Shown here piece after piece: positions 27,301-35,724 of a DNA stretch of 64,000 nt (position 1 is its first letter; each line of letters begins with the position of its first letter). Origin of the DNA: Siniperca chuatsi (lineage: Eukaryota; Chordata; Actinopteri; Centrarchiformes; Sinipercidae); assembly GCF_020085105.1 (NCBI RefSeq), contig NC_058059.1:28014471-28078470 (forward strand), given 5' to 3'. A program made the position numbers and the translations under genes. Below the pieces are notes generated by a model that did no database searches, was not told the origin of the DNA, and saw only the letters and a program-made list of their open reading frames with translations.

Positions 27301-30300
27301 GATACCAGGTTAGAAAATGTATATTTGATGTAGTCTGTAGCTTTGTAGAATTATGTGCTGCTCTTCATTCGGCACTTTAACTCCTGCAAACTGTTCGCTC
27401 TTGTGCGTTTTGTCTGAAACCGCCATAAGGCACTGATCCGCTTTGAGTCTGGCCAGGGACTTTGGTTACATGTTGTCCATCTCTCTCTTCCCTCATGTTT
27501 CACATTAAGAGTCGTCCAGCTGCTCAGAGCACAATTATCCCCCTATCCTGACGTGCTCGTGAACCCACTACAGGAAGTGTTGGGTGGCACTGACAGCAGC
27601 TTTAAGGTACAGTCACGTTACACGTCTGTCCTACGAATATTCGCTTCATTTCCCATTCACTTCTTTGGAAGACCGTACAACAGACTAATTCTAGTTTCGC
27701 AATGTCCAACCGTGCAGATGTCCTTGGTCGGCCAATAGAAACACTGCTGCACTGTGTTTGGGAATGGAGAAGTTGTTACTCTAAGGTGTTTCCTCATTAT
27801 TTTCAGTACATTATAATTGGTCACCCCCCCAGCCCACCCGTAGCTCCAGCTGGGAGATGTGTGCGAGCGGCGAGTTCGCTACGTTCCACAAGATCTCTTC
27901 GCTTTTTTTGTGTAATAAATAAGCAACTCTGTTAAATGCCACAATCATATAAACACAAGCAAAATAGCCGTCACAAACTAAGAGTTCCAACAACCTGACG
28001 CCGAAGTCTGGCTAACTCGGTCTTTGGCTCTTTGGCTCAGTGGGTTTGTACTTGTGAACAACTCGTACTTCCGCTCAGTGGTGTGCGCTTTGTGCACCTG
28101 GGTTAGCTCTCGCTCGCTCTTCGGCTCAGGGGGTGTGTGCTCGTGACGACATCACAACAGAGAGCCTCTGTGAGTTGGAAGTTTAGACGTTAACTTGGCT
28201 CTTACGCACAACTGTGCGTGCACCATACAGATTTTGAATTCACTTCCGCTTGCGAATCAAATTAACTCGTTCCTCCTTAAGAGGATCGCAAATCTAACAT
28301 AACTATTATCAAGTCCTCCATACCAGCAATGGAACACTGACATGAACAAAACTACTTTAACATCCAGCTCGACTTGATTCCACCATGCTGGAATGAACCA
28401 AAGAGAAATGTTCTGGTGATAAAACTTCCAAAGAGAAGTAGCTATGATGCCAAAACATCTAGCATCAAAACATCTGTACTCACAGCGTGTATCTAACATT
28501 CAGTGTGTATGTTGTAGGGACATCTGTGGTTTGACGTCCTACTGGATGCCACACACATGTGATGTTTGGAGAGATGACCGTTTTCTCCTGAACTGCCATA
28601 CAGGACAGATTCTCAGGCTTCCCCGGACGATCTGACATTGGGACAAACAACACACAGACATCTTATTAACTTTGTTTTTTAAGTGATGTTTTGACATAGA
28701 TGACAAGTCAGAGATAAGGGTGAAATCAATTTCTCATCAAATATGTTCTTCCTGTATTTTCACGTATTTTTTATACATTATACCTTAGCCACAGAAAGTC
28801 AAAACTAAACTAAACACTGTGGAAATACTTTATAACCGTCCACAGTTGAGTGTACTTACAACTACAGTAAGTCAAATTTAAAATGTAGGTCTGCAAGCTC
28901 TCATGGATGTTTACAGCTGACAGTTTGGGTAATAACTGCCTCATTTACACTTCTAAAAAAAACTGTCTGTAGTAAATTATGATCGTAACTAATAGAAATA
29001 ATGACCAAACCTATAAACATTAAACACAGGTGATTATAAAAGCTATAGGTTTTAAGTTCTGACAAGAAAACTTACAGCCTTTCGTGAGAAGGATCCCATG
29101 AATAAATTTGCCTTTGTTCAGTTGAACATAGGGTGTCAGTTTCTTGCAGTAGCAAAATAACCATTCAGGATTTTCAGTGGTGATGGGGACAGTGACATTG
29201 AGAGCTGATCTGTTGACCATGGTGTACTGTTCTTTGGCTATCGTAGTCTTAGACAGATTCCAGTAGAGGTCAAGTGCTGTAACTTCAGATGTGTTGATGA
29301 TCATGCATGTAGCCATGAAGTTGGTCCCAATCTCTAACACTGGAGACTGTGGGGCTATCACCAAATGGTTCTGAATTTCTGAAACAATCATCAAGATTAA
29401 AATAAAGAATATACACCCACAACAAGCAGTGTGCATTAGTGTCAGGCACAGTGTCATTTTGGTTACAACCACAGGGGGGGCCACAACTCATTACTCAGAA
29501 ACATATTTGCAACAACACATAGGCAGTATTAAAAATAAAATAAAAAACGCAGTGCAAATACAGAAAACAAGCAAAATACAGAAAACGCTGCTGGCTCTGG
29601 AGATGAGCAGAGCAAGGCAGCACACATCTGTGACTGTGACCTGACAGGCAGACGACAGCACGACAGCACGACAGCACAACAGCACGTGCGTCTGCAGCAC
29701 TGTGTTTCGGACAGCGTGGTCAGCAACACTGGGGGCCAGAGCCGCCTCTGTTTCCTGAGGAGGCTGAGGTCCTTCAACATCTGCCGGACGATGCTGAGGA
29801 TGTTTTATGAGTCTGTGGTGGCCAGTGCTGTCCTGTATGCTGTTGCATGCTGGGGCAGCAGGCTGAGGGTAGCGGACGCTAACAGACTCAACAAACTGAT
29901 CCGTAAGGCCGGTGACATTGTGGGGGTGGAGCTGGACTCTCTGGCGGTGGTGTCAGAGAGGAGGATGCTGGCCAAACTACACACCATCTTGGACAGCGTC
30001 TCCCACCCGCTCCATGACGTGCTGGTCAAACAAAGGAGCGCCTTCAGCCGAAGACTCATCCCCCCACAATGCACCACAGAGTGCCACAGGAAGTCATTCC
30101 TGCCTGTGGCCATCAAACTCTTTAACTCCTCCCTCTAAGTGTCAGTCTGTATGACCCTAAGTCACTAAACTGGACATTGGATCATTACATCTCTGCTATA
30201 TTTGAAATAATTGTGCAATATTCTCTGTTTAATACTCCTGTGCAATATACTCTGTTTCAGCTTAATATTCCCTATTTAATGATATTTATTCATACCTCTA

Positions 30301-31647
30301 TTACTGCTGTGCAATATCCACCATCTCATAATCATCTTAATGGCTACACTTAACTTGACAGTTCATGCACTATTACTGACTCCTTATATTATCACATTGT
30401 ATTATTATACCGTACATACTTATCATCAACCGGTTAATCCACTTTGTACTTAACACTTATTTTAATTTTGATTTTATACTTTTACCCACTTGGTACTTAA
30501 TTTATCTGACCTGTATTATAGTGTATTATTCTGATTTGCTCAGTGCTTCTCCTCCTGTGTGCACTGACGTGACAGTGAGCAGCTGTAACAAAAGAGTTTC
30601 CCCTCGGGAACAATAAAGTATTTCTGATTCTGATTGTTGATCCAACCTCATTAAAGAGAAAGGGGGACCACCTAGTGGCACAGCCTGGTACTACAACAAA
30701 ACCACAATACATTTTCTGACTGTCACACTGCAGGCCCATGCTCTGGAGACTTGCCTAGCCTTGCTGGCTATTCTGCCAGCATGTTTACTGCCAGTTGTTT
30801 GAGCTATCTTATAGACCACAAAGATTATGGGTCTGACAATGTTGTTTTATGAGTTGTTGTTTTTTTTTTTAAATGTTACAATGGATGATTTGAGCAGAAA
30901 CTGATCATTTAAAATGATATTTGTCATCTATTTACATCTATTTAGCATTTTTCCTGCAGTAACAGTTGTGTACTGCACTCCATCACCGATGTCTGTAGAG
31001 TACAAGTAAAAAAGCTAGCAACTGCTGTCTCCATCTGTCACGTGAACCTCGTCTTGCGGGTCGTAGTGGTGAGACCCTGGAGCATTTGTTGGGCCTAAAT
31101 ACACACAATGTGTCTTGGTGAGAACATCTGAATGGAAACATAACTCGTTGTTTGTTTGTTTACTCCACAGGGTACCTTTGAGAGGCAAGCAGGGCAAAAT
31201 ATATTTTTCAAGGCAGGGGGGAAAAAACGTGTAAGTAACAGTGTTAACAATGTTTCCATTCCATTTCAGTGTCTCGGTGTGCCATGTCAGTGAGCCAGCA
31301 TGAGCGGAGGCATCTAAGTGGAATGCAGCCATTATTAATGGTATTAGTTCCACCTGTGTTTTTCCTGCTGTGACATGTCAAAATCACAGTGGAAAAGACA
31401 TTCTGCACTTCACTGTGAATGGTATTACGTCCACCAAGGCAGCAACAGATGTGACATTTAAAATGCAGACGGATATAAGGAGAACTCTGAGGTTACATCA
31501 AGTTTGGTGTTTATATGTCCACTGAAAGACAATACAGCCCAATACTGTCAGCGGTTAAAATGTAAAATGGTACTGACCACCTCCAGCAGGTAGAGCAGAG
31601 GCAAGGCAAGCTAACACCCACAGCTGGAGCACTCTCGCAGACACCAT
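11896..31647 (-). CDS. il6st: Interleukin-6 receptor subunit beta (gp130), 15 coding exons
   Basis: Joining 31578-31647, 29076-29378, 28484-28631, 26394-26551, 26007-26161, 24472-24634, 23860-23942, 21420-21693, 19175-19345, 17336-17437, 14963-15109, 14694-14834, 13916-14012, 13563-13644 and 11896-12513 gives 2712 nt, or 903 residues plus stop; human gp130 has 918. Every junction has GT/AG ends and matching phase. The product is the shared signal-transducing receptor of IL-6-family cytokines. It runs: signal peptide (1 to about 22), Ig-like D1 (24-124), cytokine module D2-D3 (125-332) with WSNWS at 318-322, FNIII domains D4-D6 (333-638), membrane span (about 646-667), Box 1 WPRIPNP (677-683), Box 2 region (from about 710), and a tail with YSSV (779), YKGQ (788), YMPQ (893) and YRPQ (900). 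JAKs bind Box 1/2; YxxQ docks STAT3; Tyr779 matches the SHP2/SOCS3 site. Introns hold several transposon remnants. Confidence 0.95.
13563..13644 (-). CDS. il6st: il6st exon 14: Box 1
   Basis: The 82-nt exon encodes residues 671-698, including FWPRIPNP, the proline-rich JAK-binding Box 1, followed by GNWSPDYP, like the human AQWSPHTP stretch. Acceptor TCGTACAG, donor AAAA/gtaagg. Confidence 0.95.
13916..14012 (-). CDS. il6st: il6st exon 13: transmembrane segment
   Basis: The 97-nt exon encodes TGEIEG followed by about 22 hydrophobic residues and a YKKD stop-transfer sequence (residues 639-671). The human counterpart starts QGEIEA and ends NKRD. Donor gtaag; phases agree with both neighbours. 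Confidence 0.95.
14694..14834 (-). CDS. il6st: il6st exon 12: last FNIII domain, second half
   Basis: Encodes residues 592-638, ending FNHSFTTLKY just before the membrane exon. TSYTLKSLSGNTKYD matches the E/F strand region of an FNIII fold. Donor gtgagt. Confidence 0.94.
14963..15109 (-). CDS. il6st: il6st exon 11: last FNIII domain, first half
   Basis: Encodes residues 543-591 with APLEGPAVRLKGKPGRNEAE and GFITNYTIFF, closely matching gp130 domain D6 (APPSKGPTVR..., NYTIFY). Starts after acceptor GCTCGCAG; donor gtaggt. Confidence 0.95.
15110..17335. other. il6st intron between exons 10 and 11
   Basis: No exon. It contains a degenerate LINE endonuclease fragment at about 16766-16990. The rest is AT-rich intron without recognisable structure. 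Confidence 0.6.
16766..16990 (+). pseudogene. LINE endonuclease fragment, frameshifted
   Basis: One frame reads SNLICLTETWLKDETAVTLPGH, the TETWL-type motif of LINE apurinic endonuclease domains. Another frame continues with MYTFVDRNWATQLHIHDKY, so a frameshift breaks it. It lies antisense within an il6st intron and is clearly a dead fragment. I cannot assign the clade. Confidence 0.7.
17336..17437 (-). CDS. il6st: il6st exon 10: FNIII domain D5, second half
   Basis: The 102-nt exon encodes residues 509-542, NLEKFVCYNVSVYPIYYGG and onwards, matching the gp130 D5 stretch NLAESKCYLITVTPVYADG. Donor gtaag. Confidence 0.94.
18296..18381. repeat. (CA)n microsatellite
   Basis: About 43 uninterrupted CA units in an il6st intron. 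It is likely length-polymorphic. Confidence 0.98.
19175..19345 (-). CDS. il6st: il6st exon 9: FNIII domain D5, first half
   Basis: Encodes residues 452-508 with LWLKWKPPKNPAVSEYVVEW and DWQRENRSTNYT. EYVVEW and DWQ match the gp130 D5 core. An N-glycosylation sequon (NRS) and a second (NYT) are present. Confidence 0.95.
19515..19946. mobile_element. Non-autonomous DNA element with GGGCGATATG termini
   Basis: The left end GGGTGGGCGATATGGC and the reverse complement of the right end, GGTTGGGCGATATGAC, form an imperfect terminal inverted repeat around about 430 bp without coding capacity. Degenerate ATATCACGGTA-type sub-repeats lie inside. I saw no clear target duplication. It looks like a MITE in an il6st intron. 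Confidence 0.6.
20628..21060. mobile_element. MITE, copy 1 (GGTGGGG termini)
   Basis: About 430 bp with terminal inverted repeats: GGTGGGGTATGTATTTCT on the left, and AAGGTGGGGTATGTGATTCT as the reverse complement of the right end. The body matches the element at 34397-34929 over almost its whole length, for example CAGAGAGGACGAGACGG and GTCCGTGGGCAAGTCATT. No coding capacity. Confidence 0.75.
21420..21693 (-). CDS. il6st: il6st exon 8: FNIII domain D4
   Basis: Encodes residues 361-451: TLPCQDPVFANGRIIRFDIA, then the C-terminal strands NSVGKSPNASLVIPE, like human LPPFEANGKILDYEV and LVGKSDAAVLTIP. I placed the acceptor at ACATACAG (21694-21695) because it restores phase 0 with exon 7; an upstream AG at about 21771 would add residues that do not fit the family. 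Confidence 0.9.
22293..23036. mobile_element. Rearranged Tc1-type element, copy 1
   Basis: Tc1/mariner termini (GGTGGTGTGAAAAAGTGTTTGCCC on the left, inverted on the right) are flanked by TA. Inside, the left half holds the N-terminal transposase part on the minus strand ([20 protein letters not shown]). The right half holds the C-terminal part on the plus strand (22555-22818, [20 protein letters not shown]). The two halves meet in inverted orientation near 22550-22565, so no functional transposase is possible. Confidence 0.85.
22555..22818 (+). pseudogene. Tc1 transposase C-terminal fragment
   Basis: About 85 codons encode the end of a Tc1-type transposase, including [11 protein letters not shown] with the last catalytic acid of the DDE triad and the terminal RLIAVVAAKGG. 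The first two catalytic aspartates are missing. Confidence 0.85.
23860..23942 (-). CDS. il6st: il6st exon 7: start of FNIII domain D4
   Basis: A short 83-nt exon encodes residues 333-360, PSSKPDLWKSIAD to VKFICK, like human RPSKAPSFWYKID to VQLVWK. Acceptor GGCCTAG, donor gtaaat; it falls between longer exons and is easily missed. Confidence 0.88.
24256..24354 (+). mobile_element. Penelope-like 3' terminal fragment
   Basis: About 95 bp match the terminal sequence of the elements at 4643-4912 and 35725-36962 (GATTCTGAAAACAGTGTCC, ending CCTTTTCTAC). It carries no coding sequence and lies in an il6st intron. Confidence 0.75.
24472..24634 (-). CDS. il6st: il6st exon 6: WSxWS exon (D3)
   Basis: Encodes residues 279-332 with SFRLQNLQPDTVYVIQVCCK followed by GYGYWSNWS. 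The WSNWS motif is the class I cytokine receptor signature. Acceptor TCCTTAAG, donor gtgagt. Confidence 0.95.
25395..25503 (+). repeat. L2-type LINE 3' tail fragment
   Basis: GGTCTAGACCTGCTCTATAG to GCTATATAAATAAAACTGAA matches the 3' tails at 35050-35275 and 63073-63292. Only the last 110 bp are present. Confidence 0.75.
26007..26161 (-). CDS. il6st: il6st exon 5: D3, first half
   Basis: Encodes residues 227-278: VKTNPPSDVKV, LLIIWTHP, YQIRFCPNGSQSWTH. VKxNPPxxxxV is the gp130 D2-D3 linker. Donor gtaagt, phase 0. Confidence 0.93.
26394..26551 (-). CDS. il6st: il6st exon 4: D2, second half
   Basis: Encodes residues 174-226 with TFNVSTRKNSAHV and DIWVEAHNKLGKVESEHL, matching gp130 IEVWVEAENALGKVTSDHI. 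Acceptor TCAACAG, donor gtaagt. Confidence 0.94.
28484..28631 (-). CDS. il6st: il6st exon 3: D2, first half
   Basis: Encodes residues 125-173 beginning YRPGKPENLSC, the conserved start of gp130 D2 (PPEKPKNLSC), and ITCVWHPV. The two cysteines fit the D2 disulphide pattern. Acceptor AATGTCAG, donor gtgagt with two bases left over, matched by exon 4. Confidence 0.93.
29076..29378 (-). CDS. il6st: il6st exon 2: Ig-like domain D1
   Basis: Encodes residues 24-124: IAPQSPVLEIGTNFMATCMI, then KEQYTMVNRSALNVTV and LFCYCKKL. KEQYTxxNR is a strong match to gp130 D1. Several N-glycosylation sequons are present. Acceptor TTGTTTCAG, donor gtaagt. Confidence 0.94.
29640..30635 (+). mobile_element. 5'-truncated non-LTR retrotransposon
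   Basis: The open frame at 29686-30138 encodes the C-terminus of a LINE reverse-transcriptase polyprotein (CFLRRLRSFNICRTMLRMFY, SAVLYAVACWGSRL, TTECHRKSFLPVAIKLFNSS). A roughly 500-bp 3' UTR follows, ending in AATAAAGTATTTCTGATTCTGATT. The 3' tail matches 54605-54858. It lies in the first coding intron of il6st, opposite to the gene. The RT core is lost; the clade is not assigned. Confidence 0.85.
31578..31647 (-). CDS. il6st: il6st exon 1 (coding): signal peptide
   Basis: ATG lies in the good context GTCACCATGG and starts MVSARVLQLWVLACLASALP, a typical signal peptide with a leucine-rich core and small residues at the cleavage site. Two donors give the same phase (at 31580/31581 or 31577/31578); I prefer gtcagt. 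An acceptor CTCCTAG just upstream of the ATG (near 31660) shows that at least one non-coding first exon exists. Confidence 0.9.
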
Positions 31648-31884
31648 GGTGACGACTAGCTAGGAGCAGAAAAGAGGACATAATGTCAGACTGGAAAAGG
31701 CAACGTTAGTGTCGGTTATGTCGATGAAAATACAACCTTACAAACTTGACAACTAGTCTTAGTAACCGTCAACATCAGTGCGTAACGTCGAGGTCAGCTT
31801 GGTAACTGTTCCGCTGATCTTTCTGCCTTTGCTAAGATACTTGACGCCATATCAGAAGCAGCTTGACTGCCCAAATATGTGTAA

Positions 31885-31888
31885 CGTT

Positions 31889-31933
<45 letters not shown>

Positions 31934-31962
31934 CATACATACATACATACATACATACGAGG
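31885..31962. repeat. (TA)n / (CATA)n microsatellite
   Basis: A run of TA units followed by about eight CATA units, in the il6st 5' intron. Confidence 0.95.
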
Positions 31963-32210
31963 AATTTTGACTCCGGTTTTCGTTTGTTTTAACGCTACAT
32001 AAGAATTTGTTACGATGTTAACTAATAGTGGCTAACGTAAGTTGTTCTAAAAAAGCACAGACGAAAAGTTAAAGGCAGCGTATGGCTAATAAAGTACACA
32101 GAAGTCAGTGTTGCGGATTAAATATTTAGGCTAGCATTGAGAGCTCACGTTGCCATCCCTGCTAACGCCATATTGTTTCCGCAGTCAAAAGCAAGAGGTT
32201 ATTAACTCAC

Positions 32211-32500
32211 CTAACGGGCGTCGCTTTCGGTCCCTGTATGTTCTTTGTTAGATCAATACCATCTTTCTCCCTGGCTAAAAGCTACCAATCGCCTAAACAA
32301 GTTAAATAAACAGCAGCTATCATCTGTGTCACGTCCGTGCCAGTGAGTGCGGAGGAGGACCGCCCCCTTCCCGTCAAAGAGAGCGGTGTCGCAACAGCCC
32401 GCGGTGCTGCGCCACAGTTACACACGGGCTCGCGCCACAGCGACGCCCCGGGGCCTGCTCCGTTCAGCGCGCGCCTTACCGATCTGCTTCCGCGTCCAAC
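32211..32500 (-). promoter_or_regulatory. il6st: Probable il6st non-coding first exon and CpG-rich promoter
   Basis: On the minus strand CGCCCGTTAG/gtgagt at 32211/32210 is a strong donor with no open frame before it, suiting a 5' UTR exon spliced to the acceptor near 31660. CpG-rich sequence surrounds it at about 32330-32500. The transcription start and the upper boundary are estimates. Confidence 0.5.
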
Positions 32501-33596
32501 GAACACATACTTTTTGTTGACTTGTCAAAGAAACTGTCTGATTCGGACGAATCGGAGGTTTCCGGTTGTCCTGTCTCCACTGTTGTTTTCCAGTATGTCT
32601 CCGCCCCTCCGGTTCACCAGAATGCACGTGCCCGTAAAGGTCGTGAACCTGCTGGCACCGACTTTCCGAAACAAGACAACACATAGTGTGCTTGGGAAGG
32701 TGAACATTTGACTGCGGTCGCTTTACCGCACCACTGAGTCACCGAAAAGAGTCGAACGGCCGAATTAGATTATTAACCTAACGTGTGCCAAGCAACAAGC
32801 AGGGGTGTTTTATTTATTCTCAAACGGAGAGAGAGCAGGCAGCACCGACAACTAAATGTAGCACGTCATGTTACTGAGTGCAAAAGATACCAAAAATACA
32901 GTCACACGAACAGAGGAGGCCAGAAAACACAACTGATGGGTCTCACCCGGGTCAGGGGGTGTGGAGGACCCCCCCAACCCCCTGTCCGGCCAGGGAAGAC
33001 ACAAGCAGGAGATCCGGATGAGGGGCCGATTACGGTGAAGACACTGAAATGCGGACACATGCACATAGGCAACGTGAACTTGGGCCTACGCACTGAAAGT
33101 GTGCACACACAGCGGGATGCAGGCTACTTGTGTGCGTGGAAGTTGTTGTAGTCTAACATGAAGGCGGTTAAATCCCTTATTTTTTTTAATCAATTATCAC
33201 TTTAATGGTTCATCTTTCTCTACTTGTATCTTCCTTTTATGTTATTTTGTGATTTTCTTTCAACAATAACTATTTTGTTACTATTTCCTATAACTAATTG
33301 ACCAATCCTAAGCCCCGCCCTCCGTGGTTACTACTGATAACTTTCAGGCAACAATATGGCAACATCCACCGATACATTGATTGATTGATTTAGGCTTTGG
33401 AGATGGAATAAAAGTAGCACTTTTTTGTTGTTTCTGTTTGTAGACTGTTTTGTCTATAAAATGTCAACAAATACTCAAACGTGCTAATTGCAATTAACCA
33501 ACGCCCAAGGTGACCCTCAGTCCATAACCCAAAGATATTCAGTATACTATCATACTGTACAATTCAAGCAAATGCTTGGCATTTTTGCTTGAAATT

Positions 33597-33835
33597 TCAA
33601 TTCAACTTTATTTATATAGCGCCAATTCATAACAGAAGTTATCTCATTGCACTTTTCCTATAGAGCAGGTCTAGACTGTACTCTATAATATTATTTACAG
33701 AGACCCAACAAATCCCACCATGAGCAAGCATTTGACCACAGTGGCAAGGAAAACCTTCCTTTAAGAGGCAGAAACCTCGAGCAGAACCAGACTCAATGGG
33801 GGGGCGGCCATCCGCCGCTGCCGTGTAAAGAGCTC
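33597..33835 (-). repeat. L2-type LINE 3' tail, minus orientation
   Basis: Reads as the reverse complement of the tail found at 35050-35275 and 63073-63292, from the ATTGAATT end at 33597 to the GCGGCCATCCGCC region at about 33815. It lies directly beside a second, oppositely oriented L2 copy. Confidence 0.8.
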
Positions 33836-33892
33836 ATAATACCACATTATCCGACTAGATCACTGTGCTCCCAGGATACAGGGTTACTTGTG

Positions 33893-34051
33893 GTTCCTAG
33901 AGTCTCCAAAAGTAGAATGGGAGCCAGAGCCTTCAGTTATCAAGCTCCTCTCCTGTGGAATCAGATCCCAGTTTGGGTTTGGGAGGCAGACACCATCTCC
34001 ACATTTAAGAGTAGGCTTAAGACTTTCCTCTGTGATAAAGCTTATAGTTAG
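33893..34051 (+). pseudogene. L2 LINE ORF2 C-terminus
   Basis: Fifty-two sense codons plus stop read VPRVSKSRMGARAFSYQAP, then LLWNQIPVWV and STFKSRLKTFL, ending DKAYS. This is the characteristic C-terminal end of L2-clade reverse-transcriptase proteins. The frame is intact here, but everything upstream is missing. Confidence 0.85.
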
Positions 34052-34396
34052 GGCTGGCTTGGGTGAGTCCTGAACCATCCCTTACTTATGCTGCTATAGG
34101 CCTAGACTGCCGGGAGACTTCCCATGATGCACCTCTTTCCTCTCTCCTTCTCCATCTGTATGCATTTTTATCCCATTACTGCATGTTACTAACTCAACAT
34201 CTTCTCTCTCCTGTAGTTCTGTGCTTTCTCGTTTCTCTCCTCTCTCCTTCTGTCGCTTTCAGCAGTTATTTTTACTTCCGGAGCTGCAGAGTCTGGATCT
34301 GTGGTTGTGGGCCACCTGCTGCCCCCGTGTTCCTGCTCGACAACTGCTGCTACAGTTGTTGCTATTAGTCTTCTTCTTATTATTATTATAATATTA

Positions 34397-34929
34397 AAAG
34401 TGGGGCATGTGATTCTGGAGAAATCCAATACCATGACAAATACCATGATATAGAGCGAACAACGACACAGCAAGTAATATAACTAACGTTAGCTAGGTTG
34501 TGTGTTAGCTTAGCTAGGCTGTAGGTTAGCAAACTGTTGCTACAGTTGCTGCTGCGAAGCAAACAGCCAGAGAGGACGAGACGGTTTCCCAGAGCCAGCA
34601 CAGCCGCTCCAGACAGCGATGCTCACAACTCTCCTGCTGCTACAGCTAACATCACAACAACAGCACAGCTTGGCTAACTAGAGAGTCAGCTGAATGTCCG
34701 TGGGCAAGTCATTTAACGTTACCTGACACACAGATCATGGCTGGAATAGTGCTGTGTGGCTCGGTGCGAGCCTCTTTGTGTGTTTCCCGTTCACAGAGCC
34801 GGGGCTGAGTACACACACCGGAGGGTTTTTCAGCGTTCACGCTGAACAGACAGCTAGCGGACTGTGAGGAGATATTCACTGAATTTGACAAAAGGAGGTG
34901 TACTGGATTAGAATCGCTGACCCCACCTT
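34397..34929. mobile_element. MITE, copy 2, inserted in the L2 element
   Basis: Same family as 20628-21060. Ends are AAAGTGGGG and, inverted, AAGGTGGGG. An 8-bp repeat TAATATTA flanks it at 34389-34396 and 34930-34937, suggesting a hAT-type target duplication; because the repeat is AT-only, chance is possible. No coding capacity. Confidence 0.75.
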
Positions 34930-35724
34930 TAATATTACCACTACCATTACATTGTTATTATTTTAAAAATCTATGTGGAATTTGCATTGTGCTACTGTAT
35001 GCTCTCTTACCTCTTTTTCTCTCTCTCTCAAAACCTAACACGGCAGTGGCGGATGGCCGCCCACCATTGAGTCTGGTTCTGTCCAAGGTTTCTGCCTCTT
35101 AAAGGAAGTTTTTTCTTTCCACTGTCGCCAAATGCTTGCTAATGGTGGGATTTGTTGGGTCTCTGTAAATAATATTATAAAGAGTTCGGTCTAGACCTGC
35201 TCTATAGGAAAAGTGCAATGAGTTAACTTCTGTTATGAATTGGCGCTATATAGATAAAATTTAATTGAATTGAATTTTACATGCACACACTTACACACAC
35301 ACAGGGAGCTCCATGCCTGTTTTCAGTGTGTTCAGTTCATTGAAACAGGAAGGTCTAGATTTAACTCCTACTACACGAAATTATTTTACATGCACATACT
35401 CAGATACCCAAACACACAAGTAGCCTATATCCCGTTGTGTGTGAAAGTGGTGGGGTGTGAAAATGTTCAGTGTGTGTGTTCACATTTTTAATGCATACAG
35501 TGGTGTGAAAAAGTGTTTGCCCCCTTCCTGATTTCTTATTTTTTTGCATGTTTGTCACACTTAAATGTTTCAGATCATCAAATTTAAATATTAGTCAAAG
35601 ATAACACAAGTAAACGCAAAATGCAGTTTTTAAATGAAGGGTGTTATTATTAAGGGAAAACAAAATCCAAACCTACATGGCCCTGTGTGAAATAGTGATT
35701 TCCTGTTAAAACATAACTTAACAG

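Larger units (their letters stand above)
33885..35275 (+). mobile_element. L2-type LINE 3' part, interrupted by a MITE
   Basis: The element begins with the C-terminal coding end at 33893-34051, continues as 3' UTR, is split by the MITE at 34397-34929, and resumes to the classic fish L2 tail (GATGGCCGCCCACC at about 35052, GCGCTATATAGATAAA near 35242, ending in ATTGAATT repeats). Confidence 0.85.

Noticed and set aside
32337..32711. 124-codon plus-strand open frame in the CpG-rich region
   Set aside because: Composition-driven, opposite to the il6st first exon, without recognisable domains.
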